Assembly (NCBI GenBank): GCA_944389885.1
Contig: CALXNZ010000007.1
Coordinates: 31,568-95,567, forward strand
From: an uncultured Opitutales bacterium
Lineage (GTDB): Bacteria; Verrucomicrobiota; Verrucomicrobiia; Opitutales; Intestinicryptomonadaceae
Reading direction: 5' to 3'
DNA: 64,000 nt
The translations under genes and the position numbers were made by a program. Below, in pieces: positions 36,675 through 50,074 of the stretch. How positions within the stretch are numbered: position 1 is the stretch's first letter; every line of letters begins with the position of its first letter. Below the pieces are notes generated by a model that had not been told where the DNA came from, searched no databases, and worked only from the letters and a program-made list of their open reading frames with translations.

Positions 36675-40001
<3,327 letters not shown>

Positions 40002-40017
40002 TTATTTGGCAATTTGG

Positions 40018-40047
40018 TTGAAAATTTTTTCAGACAAAGTTTATTGT
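40018..40047 (+). promoter_or_regulatory. Putative promoter for the rubredoxin-ThDP gene
   Basis: TTGAAA (40018-40023), 18-base spacer, TATTGT (40042-40047). It lies in the 108 bases between the divergent GH2 gene and the gene at 40110. Weak match, by eye. Confidence 0.35.
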
Positions 40048-40109
40048 ATTGAGACCTGTTGCGGAAGTCTTTTTTTCGCTCTAAATTAAGCTCTAATCGG
40101 AAAACCCAT

Positions 40110-41921
40110 ATGATATACGTTTGCAAAATATGCTCCTATAAATACGACGAAAATAAAGAAGGCGTATCATGGAAAGACTTGCCCGACACTTGGGTGTGCC
40201 CCGTTTGCGGGGCGAAGAAATCATTATTTGAGCCCTTGGAGGAAGAACATTCGGAATCTCCAAGCCCGCAGAAGCTTTCGCGTTCGGTCTCCGATGCCGT
40301 GGTCGAAACTCTCGTGCAGTGCGGGGTGAAATGGTGTTTTGGCATGGTGGGCCATTCCAATCTCGGCTTTGCGGAGGCCTTGAGAAAAGCGGTCGGGCGC
40401 GGGGAGCTCGGCTATGTGGGGATTAGGCACGAGGGCGCGGCGGCATTTGCGTGTTCGGCTTATGGAAAATTGACGGGACGCCCCGCGGCGTGCCTTACCA
40501 TAGCGGGCCCCGGAGCCACGAACCTTTTGACGGGACTCGCCGACGCAATGTGCGATTCCTCGCCGGTCATAGCGGTGACCGGACAAATTCCGACGTCGTC
40601 TTCGGGCATGTACGCGTTCCAAGAGCTCGACATAAGGCAGATTTTCTCTCCGGTGGCATGTTATGGAACCACTGTCGCGGCGGGTTCGGATTTTGAGAAT
40701 ATAGCGGCTGCGGCATACAGAAACGCGGTTTTGCGCAAAGGAGTGTCGCATTTGGAAATACCCGACGATGTGCAGGTTCTTGCGGCGCCCTCATCAAAGG
40801 CTTTGGAGGCTCCTCGAATTGCGGCGGAACCCTTTGTTCCCTCTCCTTCTGAATTGGCGGAGGCCGCGGCCTTTTTGGCTTCCGCTTCAAAACCCCTTAT
40901 TTTGCTTGGAAACGGGGCGTGGGGCGCGTTTGGGGCGGCGATGAAAATTGCGGAACTTTTGGATTGTCCGGTGGCCACTACATACAGGGCAAACGGCATG
41001 GCGGCCTTCTCGGATCCGCTTTGCTGCGGGATTGTTGGGCGGAGCGGGACTCCGGTTTCGGCAAAATTTGTAGGGGAATGCGACTGCATTCTTGCGGTCG
41101 GTGTGGGATTCAGCCGCCACACCGGCATACCTCTTGGAAAAAAAGTAGTCCAAATAGATTCAAATAGATTCGCGCTCGGCAAATTTTACCCCTCGGATAT
41201 CTCTCTCAATGGCGATGCGCGCGCGACGCTCGACAGATTGTTGGAGGCGCTTTCTGATATCCCCAAGCCGATTTATTCATGGGGGAATGTGCGCGCCCTT
41301 ATCGCCGAAGAAAAGAAATTGTGGAGAGAAGAAAAAGTGCGGAGAGCCGCGAACAACGCAAAGGGCTCAATAAGTCCGGCGGCAATAGGAAGATCCCTTT
41401 CAAAATCCATACCGCACGACGCATTGATTTCTTTGGACGTGGGAAATGTTGCATATTGGTTCGGTAGGTATTTTGAACCTTCAGGGAAACAGCGCATGTT
41501 GTTGTCGTGGTATCTCGGGTCGATAGGGGTGGGCCTACCGGCGGCAATGGGAGCCTGGTGTGCAACTCGTGAAAATGGCTCTGAATATTTTGGACGTAAA
41601 GTTGTGGCAGTGGTGGGAGACGGAGGAATCGGACAGTATCTTGCCGATTGGACAACCGTAGTCAAAAATAATATGGATATAACGTGCGTTGTCATAAACA
41701 ACTCGCAGTTGGCGAAAATATCACAAGAGGAGCGCAACGTAAATATGCCCGTATGGGAAACAGCCCTAAAAAATCCCTCCTTTGCCGAATACTCGCGGGA
41801 GTGCGGAGCAAAAGGATATTTTATCGACGACGTTTCGTATATAGATCCCGTTTTGGCCGCGGCTTTTGCAGAAGATGGGCCTGTAATCGTCGAAATTTTA
41901 GCAAATCCCGATCTGCAATAA
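40110..41921 (+). CDS. Rubredoxin domain fused to a thiamine-diphosphate enzyme (acetolactate synthase/pyruvate oxidase family)
   Basis: 603 residues from the ATG at 40110 ([14 protein letters not shown]). Residues 1-45 are a rubredoxin: C5, C8, C30 and C33, with [12 protein letters not shown], and a CxxC spacing (21) shorter than in classical rubredoxins (29). The rest is a full three-domain ThDP enzyme. The catalytic glutamate is E108 (RHEGAAAFA), the FAD-type middle domain is followed by the ThDP site, with GDGG near residue 502 and NN about 26 residues later. The last 100 residues complete the fold. Which 2-oxoacid it uses, and whether it is a synthase, decarboxylase or oxidase, cannot be told. 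A longer frame from 40059 lacks any rubredoxin homology. Confidence 0.88.
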   Translation: MIYVCKICSYKYDENKEGVSWKDLPDTWVCPVCGAKKSLFEPLEEEHSESPSPQKLSRSVSDAVVETLVQCGVKWCFGMVGHSNLGFAEALRKAVGRGELGYVGIRHEGAAAFACSAYGKLTGRPAACLTIAGPGATNLLTGLADAMCDSSPVIAVTGQIPTSSSGMYAFQELDIRQIFSPVACYGTTVAAGSDFENIAAAAYRNAVLRKGVSHLEIPDDVQVLAAPSSKALEAPRIAAEPFVPSPSELAEAAAFLASASKPLILLGNGAWGAFGAAMKIAELLDCPVATTYRANGMAAFSDPLCCGIVGRSGTPVSAKFVGECDCILAVGVGFSRHTGIPLGKKVVQIDSNRFALGKFYPSDISLNGDARATLDRLLEALSDIPKPIYSWGNVRALIAEEKKLWREEKVRRAANNAKGSISPAAIGRSLSKSIPHDALISLDVGNVAYWFGRYFEPSGKQRMLLSWYLGSIGVGLPAAMGAWCATRENGSEYFGRKVVAVVGDGGIGQYLADWTTVVKNNMDITCVVINNSQLAKISQEERNVNMPVWETALKNPSFAEYSRECGAKGYFIDDVSYIDPVLAAAFAEDGPVIVEILANPDLQ

Positions 41922-41993
41922 AATTTATCGGATTTATTTGGTTTTTATAGGTTTATTGTTAGATTCTTATGAATATTTAGGCACAATAATTTA

Positions 41994-42022
41994 TTGACAA
42001 GTTGTATGTAATAGCTTACTTT
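41994..42022 (+). promoter_or_regulatory. Putative promoter of the large PEP-CTERM gene
   Basis: TTGACA (41994-41999), 17-base spacer, TACTTT (42017-42022), about 33 bases before the start codon. GAGGA lies before the ATG. Confidence 0.5.
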
Positions 42023-42054
42023 TTAGTTTTAATAAATCGAATGAGGATTGTTTT

Positions 42055-45000
42055 ATGAAACATGTAAATCTTGTGGGGAAGATCGCGGCGATTTTTTATT
42101 TTCTCTCTGTCGGAGGCTTATTTGCCGATACCGCAGTTTATAGGCAGGTAGGTGGGACTACAGGCGGTAATACATCATACAATGATGTAGAAAATTGGTA
42201 TAAACCCGGAACCAGCCCTGCGGAACTGTTCGAAGGTGCTCCCACTGTAAGTACTGATGTAGTCTTTGAGTCCTATGAATCCGGTGGTACAACCGCATCC
42301 GGTAAAACCATACAGCCAATGCCGGTGTCGATTCATACGGGATCGGCATCTACAATGTATGCAAACTCGATGACTTTTAAGCTTACTGGAGGTGATCTAA
42401 GATTATTTGTTGCGGATGTCACAAATGAAGCGGCGGCGAATTCTTTTACGGTGACAAACGGGCTGATTCTTGATTCAAGCATGACTAAAACCCTTAATAT
42501 TTCAGGGTCGGCCAGCACGATGGATAAGTTTCTTAATTGGAAAAACGTAAGCGTGGGACATGTAGAGGTAAATGCCGGAACACTGTATTTCGGTGCTTTT
42601 ATCGACAGGCTGTTGATAGGCGTTAACGAACTCGCGGGCGAATTTTCGTCTAACGGGCAGGCAAGCAATGTTGCAAGCGGCGCTACTCTTACTATTGGCG
42701 ACGGATTGTCCGTGTATTCAACTGTTGCCGTTGGCGATATAACTAATAGCGGAACCCTCACTTACAAAGGCGGCACTGTAAAACAAATAGGAAACCTTAC
42801 ATCAACAAACGGAAACGTATTCGTTCATGGAACAACTTCTTTCTCGGGGAATGCGGTGTTAAATGCCACTCAAGTCGATGGAGTGTATCAAGATTCCGTT
42901 TTTGAATTTTCCGGCGCCGACGTAGTCACTTCATCGGATACCAATATTACCGGAGGCGGGGCATCGGTATCCGCAAATGAGGTTGACGGCCAGGATACTG
43001 TGAAAAAAGGTTCTATGGTAAAAATAACCTCCGGAGCTACCTTTAACGGATCCATAACTTCCGATGAAGGTCAGCAGATGAATTTGTTTATTGATTCCGG
43101 CGGGAGCCTTGGGGTCGACAGCGTTGTGAATATTACTACAGATTCCTTCTACGCCCGCAATAATACGGGTGACCTCAACCTTAATGGCACAATTATAATA
43201 CAAGGCGCTGGACAGAAAATCGGTCAGCTAGCGAATGTCAGTATATCTTCCAACTCCGGGGACGTAAACATAAATGATCTAACTCTTAACGGCGGATTTA
43301 ATACTGAAGCGGAATACGCTACAACCGGACAAAGAGAAGATTCCTCTAAAAAGCGCAACGCCATAACTGAAGTAATAAATATAGGCACCAGCGCTGTAGA
43401 TGCCGATTTAAATATAAATAAGATAACTTATAATTCCAACCTATATAATTCCGATGCCAATTGGAAGAATTATTCATATCTCTATGGTGGCGGCACTTCC
43501 GGGCACCTAAATATAGGCACTCTTATCCTGAATGCCGGCGAAAGTGCGGATTTGGGCACAAATTCCACGGAGATTCGTATCGCGGCGTCCAATACTAATG
43601 GGTACGAAAGGGTTGATACATTCCTCACAATAGACAATATATTTATAAACGGTTATCTGGCTTCAGGAGCAACTTCCGGGAAGCAGACAATTCACTTCTT
43701 TAGGGCTCCTACCGCAAGCATTGAAAATATTTATGTTGAAACTCCTTCAATTCTCGACGGTAAAGGTTCGCTGGCCGAAGGATGGACTGGCACACAGATA
43801 AAAGCCGGTAAGGTTGACGTAAATCTAAACGGTCTTTTAGACGGTAGCAATGAGTTCTCTTTGCGCGGACGTTCTCTCGATCTTACCGGCGCGGACTTTG
43901 CGGATTTGGAAGGCGCTGGCACCGTAAATCTGAAGAATTCCTCAAGCAATGCCGCAATATTCACCCTTAGTAGCGATAATTGGCTTAAGGCTGGAGATAT
44001 AACTGTGACTGGGAGCGAGGCTCGCACAACCCTGAATATCTATTCAAATACGGGAATTGAAAAACCAGATACGTTATTGGGCGACGGCTCCGGAAATGTG
44101 ATGCAGATAGACTCCCTTACGTTTGTGGGCGGGGCTACAGAAGAAACCGCTACGCAGCGCACAAGAACATATCTTAAAGCCTATGATTATGTTCCCGCTG
44201 AAGGCGAGTATGCCATAAGCGTCGGGTCTATATCTTCCTCGGGCTATCTTACCAGCGCTGGAACTAACGACATCTATTTTCAAAATGCTCCGACCGCAAA
44301 AATAGGCACCTATTCAATAGGGTCGGCTATATACCTCGATGCCACAGGTTCTGATCTCACTATTGATAGTGTTTTGGGCACTCAAATCCAGACGCAGTAT
44401 AATTCAACTATAAAGGCCGATAATATAAGTATCGGATCAGTAAACTTGGGCAATTCAAAAATAATATTCCAAACTGTGGACTCTACAGGAAAAATAGAAT
44501 TGCTCGGAGATGCGTCATCGTCGAATGATGTCGGCTTTACAGGTAATGGAACTCTCACGGGTGTCAATTATACCCTTTCCGCAAACGGCACCTACGAAGA
44601 TAATCCAAATATGTCGGGTAAAAAATACTATACAGGCAGCATAGTAAACTTTACTCTCGGCGTGGCAGAGGCCTACTTCGATACTTTGACTCTCGACGGA
44701 CAGGTAAATGCTTCCGCGCTTGAAAATACGCACTTGACCGTAAAAGATGCGAATTTTAACAACAATGTTCTAAGCTTTAACTTGGGCGGGACGAATGGAA
44801 CAAGCAAATATATTTCTACCGGTACGACCACAATGCAAATCACAAGAATAGGCCGCATGAATGACGGAAAGTATGCTCCGGTTGGAGGCTCATCATTCAA
44901 GGCCGCTTCTATGGATTTCAATGTATTGAAGGTGATAAGCGATATGCGGTATTCCGACCAGCTCGGAAATGACTTGGATATATCGATATCTTCCAGCGGC

Positions 45001-46014
45001 TCATTTGAGGCAAATAGAGTCGAAAATCTTTTAGCTTCTACTGGAGGTGGCATAGGATTGCGTATTGACGTTGCAAATACCGGTACAGCCAATATAAAAG
45101 AAGTCTATACGGAAAATGTGTTCAATTTTAAGAATAACAGTATTGAAGGAAATGTTCAAGTAGGCAATATGATTATAAGTACGGGCGGAACTTTTGCCAT
45201 AGCTGCATATGGGCAGAATCCTAAATCCGGAGATGTTCTTCCAGGCCGAATCAAGCGCTATGCATCTGTTGGAGGGCTGAATTCCTCCGTTGATGGTTCC
45301 GGCGCCGTGTATGCGGCTTGGAACGGTAATAATTACAATGTGGACAGTTATCTGACCATAAATGGTGAAAGCGGCACAAACATTTACAGCGGTTCCATGT
45401 ATAACAACGGTACTGAAGGTTGCGTGCTCTATGTCACCAAGAAGGGCGGATCGACTCAGGTGTTAAGCGGCAATAACTACTTTACCGGAGATGTGGTTGT
45501 AAATGAAGGTACTCTCATATTTAACAGCGCAACTAACGGCGAAGCTTTCGCAGGGACAATATATGTAAACGGCGGGCATTTCGGCTCGGCCGGAAGGCTC
45601 AATGCCTCCTCGATATTCCTCAATGGCGGCACTCTACACTTCGATATGAACATGAACTATGATCCTGTCATTAGGGCCGATTCTGCTAATATATTCTCCG
45701 GAAACAAGATAACCGCGGAATCCTTCTCCTTCGCGAATGCGCTTTCTTCCGTAGGTGCTGGGATATGCATGTTTGAGTTTGCCGACGGCAATCTCTCGGA
45801 AGATCTGTTGAGTATCATTAACAGCGAGGAAAACGGCAAGTATCTCTATACGGATACGGTGAGTGGAGATATGTATGAAGCTATGTTCTCGAATGATATG
45901 CCGGGATATTTCTTTGTCACTCTCACTCAAGTCATACCCGAACCGTCAACTTATGCCGTATTTGCGGGCTTGGCAGCTTTGGCTATGATAGCATTCAGGC
46001 GCCGCTCCAAGTAG
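42055..46014 (+). CDS. Large beta-helix PEP-CTERM surface protein with PATR repeat
   Basis: 1319 residues. A signal peptide (about residues 1-25, ending GLFA) precedes a very long body of short Gly/Asn/Thr/Ser-rich beta strands, typical of a right-handed beta helix. Near residues 1120-1160 lies a match to the autotransporter-associated beta-strand repeat (VLSGNNYFTGDVVVNEGTL). Two regions, about residues 528-555 and 722-750, share a GYL.S....I.F..AP.A.I pattern, so part of the body is internally repeated. It ends in a PEP-CTERM signal (IPEPSTYAVFAGLAALAMIAF, then RRRSK). There is no autotransporter barrel, so anchoring is by exosortase. The likely role is adhesion or surface coat; the ligand is unknown. 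Confidence 0.85.
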   Translation: MKHVNLVGKIAAIFYFLSVGGLFADTAVYRQVGGTTGGNTSYNDVENWYKPGTSPAELFEGAPTVSTDVVFESYESGGTTASGKTIQPMPVSIHTGSASTMYANSMTFKLTGGDLRLFVADVTNEAAANSFTVTNGLILDSSMTKTLNISGSASTMDKFLNWKNVSVGHVEVNAGTLYFGAFIDRLLIGVNELAGEFSSNGQASNVASGATLTIGDGLSVYSTVAVGDITNSGTLTYKGGTVKQIGNLTSTNGNVFVHGTTSFSGNAVLNATQVDGVYQDSVFEFSGADVVTSSDTNITGGGASVSANEVDGQDTVKKGSMVKITSGATFNGSITSDEGQQMNLFIDSGGSLGVDSVVNITTDSFYARNNTGDLNLNGTIIIQGAGQKIGQLANVSISSNSGDVNINDLTLNGGFNTEAEYATTGQREDSSKKRNAITEVINIGTSAVDADLNINKITYNSNLYNSDANWKNYSYLYGGGTSGHLNIGTLILNAGESADLGTNSTEIRIAASNTNGYERVDTFLTIDNIFINGYLASGATSGKQTIHFFRAPTASIENIYVETPSILDGKGSLAEGWTGTQIKAGKVDVNLNGLLDGSNEFSLRGRSLDLTGADFADLEGAGTVNLKNSSSNAAIFTLSSDNWLKAGDITVTGSEARTTLNIYSNTGIEKPDTLLGDGSGNVMQIDSLTFVGGATEETATQRTRTYLKAYDYVPAEGEYAISVGSISSSGYLTSAGTNDIYFQNAPTAKIGTYSIGSAIYLDATGSDLTIDSVLGTQIQTQYNSTIKADNISIGSVNLGNSKIIFQTVDSTGKIELLGDASSSNDVGFTGNGTLTGVNYTLSANGTYEDNPNMSGKKYYTGSIVNFTLGVAEAYFDTLTLDGQVNASALENTHLTVKDANFNNNVLSFNLGGTNGTSKYISTGTTTMQITRIGRMNDGKYAPVGGSSFKAASMDFNVLKVISDMRYSDQLGNDLDISISSSGSFEANRVENLLASTGGGIGLRIDVANTGTANIKEVYTENVFNFKNNSIEGNVQVGNMIISTGGTFAIAAYGQNPKSGDVLPGRIKRYASVGGLNSSVDGSGAVYAAWNGNNYNVDSYLTINGESGTNIYSGSMYNNGTEGCVLYVTKKGGSTQVLSGNNYFTGDVVVNEGTLIFNSATNGEAFAGTIYVNGGHFGSAGRLNASSIFLNGGTLHFDMNMNYDPVIRADSANIFSGNKITAESFSFANALSSVGAGICMFEFADGNLSEDLLSIINSEENGKYLYTDTVSGDMYEAMFSNDMPGYFFVTLTQVIPEPSTYAVFAGLAALAMIAFRRRSK

Positions 46015-46042
46015 AAGAAGTTAATATTAATATTTCGCTTCG

Positions 46043-46079
46043 CGCCGCCCCATCAAATAAGGGGCGGCGTTTTTGTTTT
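46043..46079 (+). terminator. Strong terminator after the large PEP-CTERM gene
   Basis: CGCCGCCCC (46043-46051) pairs with GGGGCGGCG (46061-46069), 9-base loop, followed by TTTTTGTTTT. Confidence 0.88.
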
Positions 46080-46116
46080 CTTGAAAAAATCTCTAAAATA
46101 CTTGTTATGTGAAGCT

Positions 46117-47466
46117 ATGAAGCATTATAAATTTTTGTTCTTAATGTCGTTATTTCTATCGGGCTCGCTTTATTCGGCAGACAATTCCCAGAAAATTTTT
46201 GATGTGGCTAAGATGGGGGCAATACCGAATACCGTTGCCACAAATACTGCGGCTATAAATGCGGCGATTGCAAAGTGCTCCGAATCCGGGGGCGGAACGG
46301 TGGTAATTTCCGGCGGGGAATACATTGTGGGTACAATAATTTTGAAAGATAACGTCACTCTCAATATTCCCGAAGGCTCCGCGCTTCGCGGGAGCAAAAA
46401 TCTCAAAGATTATATTTTCCCCCGCAAAGGAGAAAATGAAAAAATACCGTCCACCCGGTGGTTGAGAGCCCTGATTTACGGGGTCGGGGTGAAAAATGTC
46501 AGAATTACGGGCGGAGGCGTTATAGACGGATGCCATCTTGAGGATTACGCCGGCGAGGAAAAAATGCGCGGCCCGCACGGGATTTTTATAGGAGATGCGG
46601 AAAACGTGTCTGTTGATAACCTGCAAATATGCAGAGCCGGAAATTATGCGGTTATGATGCAAGAGGTGCGCGACGTCAAATGCACAAATCTTAAAATAGA
46701 CGAAGGCTGGGACGGAGTCCATGTAAGGGGTTGCGAAAACCTCGTAATAAAGGATTGCGAGTTCCACACGGGTGACGACTGTATTGCCGGAGGCAGATGG
46801 AAGAACGCAAAAATATCGTCTTGCCTGATAAATTCGGCTTGCAATGGATTCAGGTTGATAGGGCCGGCGGAGAATCTTCTGATGGAGAACTGCAAATTTT
46901 TCGGCGACGGAAAATATACGCATAGATCTTCGTATAATAGGAAGAGACGGGATATGTTGTCGGCGATGATTCTTCAGCCGGGAGCTTGGAGCAAGAGCCC
47001 CGGCCCCTTGAAAAATGTTAGGATAAAAAATATAGAGGCCGACAATATGCGTAATCTCATATCCCTATATCCCAACGAGGAGAACGAGATTGACGGGGTA
47101 TATTTTGAAAATGTAAAGGGCGTGAATATAGGTGTTCAGGCGATTCAAATAGAGAACTGGCAGCCTTCTTCTACTATGAAGAATATTTTCCTCAAGAATT
47201 TTGATGTGCAATACAAAGGCAATCCGCCTGAATCAATCACTCCGAACATTCCTCTAACTCCGAGGGGGCTTGACGCGAGAGCTCTGCCTGTTTGGGGATT
47301 TTTTGCAAAGAATATAGACGGGCTTACCCTTGAAAATATATCCTTGAGGCTTTCGGGCAAAGACCCGCGAAAGGCCGCTTATATAGAGGACGTATCGAAT
47401 GTAAAAGTGTCCGGACTGTCTATAAACGGCAAATCGTGCGGAACCGACGATATGCGTTCAAAGTAG
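46117..47466 (+). CDS. Secreted beta-helix protein similar to GH28 polygalacturonases
   Basis: 449 residues from the ATG at 46117 (MKHYKFLFLMSLFLSGSLYSA), which places a good signal peptide at the start; a longer frame from 46081 would put extra residues before it. The mature protein begins with the IFDVAKMGA pattern of pectin-degrading beta-helix enzymes. D199 (GWDG), D220 and D221 (TGDDCIA) match the GH28 aspartates. The GHG histidine of the family is replaced by CNGFR, so classical polygalacturonase activity is not certain. It is a secreted polysaccharide-active candidate. It follows a terminator and is followed by glgP. Confidence 0.75.
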   Translation: MKHYKFLFLMSLFLSGSLYSADNSQKIFDVAKMGAIPNTVATNTAAINAAIAKCSESGGGTVVISGGEYIVGTIILKDNVTLNIPEGSALRGSKNLKDYIFPRKGENEKIPSTRWLRALIYGVGVKNVRITGGGVIDGCHLEDYAGEEKMRGPHGIFIGDAENVSVDNLQICRAGNYAVMMQEVRDVKCTNLKIDEGWDGVHVRGCENLVIKDCEFHTGDDCIAGGRWKNAKISSCLINSACNGFRLIGPAENLLMENCKFFGDGKYTHRSSYNRKRRDMLSAMILQPGAWSKSPGPLKNVRIKNIEADNMRNLISLYPNEENEIDGVYFENVKGVNIGVQAIQIENWQPSSTMKNIFLKNFDVQYKGNPPESITPNIPLTPRGLDARALPVWGFFAKNIDGLTLENISLRLSGKDPRKAAYIEDVSNVKVSGLSINGKSCGTDDMRSK

Positions 47467-47499
47467 TATTGTAGGTTCTGGATTAAAATTTTGATTGAG

Positions 47500-47531
47500 T
47501 TTGGATTTTTCAGAATCCAAAATTATTCTTT
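47500..47531 (+). terminator. Stem-loop between GH28-like gene and glgP
   Basis: TTTGGATT (47500-47507) pairs perfectly with AATCCAAA (47514-47521), followed by ATTATTCTTT. It is A/T-rich and has only a weak T-run; partial termination is possible. Confidence 0.4.
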
Positions 47532-47559
47532 AATTTCAACTAAAGGAGTATTTTCGGTT

Positions 47560-50058
47560 ATGGATTATACGAATAGGAAAAATGCTAACGGCAAAGCGGT
47601 CTGCGATTCCAACGGTTGTCCGTTTTATGTAAGTGAGACTCGCGAAGGTATGAGAGACGCCATACTTTGGCATTTAAATCGTTCGTTGGCAAGAGAACCG
47701 AACTCGGCGACAAAACGTACATGGTGGGTCGCAACTGCGCTCGCGGTTCGCGATCACATAATGAATCGCTTTATAGCGACTATGGCCAAACAGCACGATA
47801 ACGATGTGCGCAGAGTCAATTATCTTTCTCTCGAGTATCTCGTTGGCCGCCTTACGGCGGACACTTTAGTAAACGCCAATCTTCTTGAAGTCACCCAGCA
47901 GGCATTGAGCGATTTGGGTCAGGATTATAATGAGATACTTTCCGCAGAAGTGGATATGGGGTTGGGAAATGGAGGTTTGGGCAGGTTGGCTGCCTGTTTC
48001 CAGGATTCCCTCGCCACGCTTAACTATCCCGCGATAGGTTATGGCATACGCTATGAATTCGGATTGTTTACGCAGTCGTTTGAAGACGGCAAACAGGTGG
48101 AGACTCCGGATAATTGGCTCAAATACGGGGGCTCACCATGGGAAATAGTGCGCCCGGAATATGCCACCCGCGTACCACTTGGCGGACGTGTGGAGAATGC
48201 CGTGAGCGACAAGGGAGATTGGAAACCTGTTTGGAAGCCTGCGGGAGAAATCGTCGGAGTACCGTGGGATATACCTGTGGTCGGATACGGAGTTGAGACG
48301 GTGAATTTTTTGAGGCTCTGGGAGTCGAGAGCTTCCAATGAATTCGACTTAGATGCGTTTAACGCTGGAGGCTACACCCAGGCTGTCCACGAAAAAGCCA
48401 TGAGCGAGACCGTATCGAAAGTTTTGTATCCGAACGACAAAACAGAGAACGGCAAGATACTGAGGCTGACGCAACAGTATTTCTTTGTATGCTGTTCATT
48501 GCAGGATATAATACGCCGCTACAAGAGAAATCACGGCGACGATTGGTCACATTTCGTGGAAAAGACCGTTATCCAACTGAATGACACCCATCCGGCCATA
48601 GCCGTTCCCGAACTGATGAGGCAGCTCGTGGATGTAAACGGTTTGGGTTGGAACGAAGCTTGGGGAATGTGCACAAAGATATTTGCCTATACCAACCATA
48701 CACTTCTTCCGGAAGCTCTCGAGAAATGGCCGGTTTCTTTCTTTGAGAAGCTTTTGCCGCGCCACTTACAGATAATTTACGAGATAAACGCCCGCTGGCT
48801 TGAGGAGGTTTCCAAAAAATATCCCGGCAATCTTAGAAAACTTGAGGGACTTTCGATTATAGAGGAGGGAACCGTCAAGATGATAAGAATGGCTTATCTC
48901 GCGGTTGTAGGCAGTTTTAGTGTAAACGGCGTGGCGGAGTTGCATACGGAACTTTTAAAGCATAGCGTGCTCTCCGAATTCTACGAAATGACTCCGGAAA
49001 AGTTCAACAATAAGACCAACGGGGTCACTCCGCGGCGCTGGCTCAAAGTATGTAATACCGGACTTTCAAGGCTTATAGACGAGAAAATTGGCGGCAAGTG
49101 CTGGCCAAAGGATCTCGATTTGTTGAGAGGCCTGGAAAAGTATGCCGACGACCCGAAATTTCAGAAAGACTTCATGCAAGTCAAACTGGAAAATAAAAAG
49201 AATCTCGCCAAAATTATAAGGGAGCGTTGTGGAGTTGTAGTCAACCCCGAAGCGATGTTCGATGTACAGATAAAGCGTCTGCATGAGTATAAGAGGCAGC
49301 ATCTGAATCTGCTCCACATACTCACCCTCTACAAGGAGCTGCTGCACAATCCAGATATGAATATAGCTCCGAGGGTGTTCATATTCGGGGCGAAAGCCGC
49401 TCCGGGCTACGACATAGCCAAAAATATTATCTATGCCATAAACAAGGTCGGGGAAAAAATAAACGCCGACACCAGAATAAAAGACAAACTAAAGGTTGTA
49501 TTTGTGCCGAATTACAGCGTTTCGTCGGCTATGAGAATAATCCCTGCGGCGGACCTTTCTGAGCAAATATCAACCGCCGGCAAGGAGGCGTCCGGCACTG
49601 GAAATATGAAGCTTGCACTCAACGGGGCGGTCACTATTGGCACTCTCGACGGCGCCAACGTGGAAATCAGAGAGGCTGTGGGTTATGAAAACATATTCAT
49701 ATTTGGCAAAACCGTCGAGGAAGTCCAAGCCCTCAAGGCGTCCGGATACAATCCGTGGAAGTATTATATGGAGAATCCGAATCTGAAATCTGCGTTGGAC
49801 TGGCTCGTGTCCGATTATTTCATGCCGGAAAATCCGTCGGCTTTCTCGCCAACGCGCAAGAGTATTCTCGATTGGGGCGATCCGTTCATGGTGTGCGCCG
49901 ACTATCAAGCCTATTGCGATGCCCAGAAGGAAGTCAACGAGGCGTTCCTTGACAAGCCGCGATGGGCAAAAATGGCTATATTGAACACAGCGCGCATAGG
50001 TAAATTCTCGTCGGATCGCACCATACGCGAATACGCTACCGAAATTTGGAAGCTCTAA
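47560..50058 (+). CDS. glgP: Glycogen phosphorylase
   Basis: 832 residues from the ATG at 47560, preceded by AAAGGAG at about 11 bases; the frame is open further upstream but without homology. It releases glucose-1-phosphate from glycogen or maltodextrin. The family core is complete: the SLEYLVGRL and [18 protein letters not shown] blocks, [16 protein letters not shown], and RIKRLHEY-type signature [14 protein letters not shown]. The PLP lysine is K684 in [14 protein letters not shown]. Glucose-1-phosphate it makes would feed pgi and gpmA elsewhere in the window. glnS follows 16 bases after its stop. Confidence 0.96.
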   Translation: MDYTNRKNANGKAVCDSNGCPFYVSETREGMRDAILWHLNRSLAREPNSATKRTWWVATALAVRDHIMNRFIATMAKQHDNDVRRVNYLSLEYLVGRLTADTLVNANLLEVTQQALSDLGQDYNEILSAEVDMGLGNGGLGRLAACFQDSLATLNYPAIGYGIRYEFGLFTQSFEDGKQVETPDNWLKYGGSPWEIVRPEYATRVPLGGRVENAVSDKGDWKPVWKPAGEIVGVPWDIPVVGYGVETVNFLRLWESRASNEFDLDAFNAGGYTQAVHEKAMSETVSKVLYPNDKTENGKILRLTQQYFFVCCSLQDIIRRYKRNHGDDWSHFVEKTVIQLNDTHPAIAVPELMRQLVDVNGLGWNEAWGMCTKIFAYTNHTLLPEALEKWPVSFFEKLLPRHLQIIYEINARWLEEVSKKYPGNLRKLEGLSIIEEGTVKMIRMAYLAVVGSFSVNGVAELHTELLKHSVLSEFYEMTPEKFNNKTNGVTPRRWLKVCNTGLSRLIDEKIGGKCWPKDLDLLRGLEKYADDPKFQKDFMQVKLENKKNLAKIIRERCGVVVNPEAMFDVQIKRLHEYKRQHLNLLHILTLYKELLHNPDMNIAPRVFIFGAKAAPGYDIAKNIIYAINKVGEKINADTRIKDKLKVVFVPNYSVSSAMRIIPAADLSEQISTAGKEASGTGNMKLALNGAVTIGTLDGANVEIREAVGYENIFIFGKTVEEVQALKASGYNPWKYYMENPNLKSALDWLVSDYFMPENPSAFSPTRKSILDWGDPFMVCADYQAYCDAQKEVNEAFLDKPRWAKMAILNTARIGKFSSDRTIREYATEIWKL

Positions 50059-50074
50059 ATATTTGATATTTATT

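Noticed and set aside
40059..40109. Longer start for the rubredoxin-ThDP gene
   Set aside because: The 17 extra residues are not rubredoxin-like; the ATG at 40110 begins exactly at the domain.
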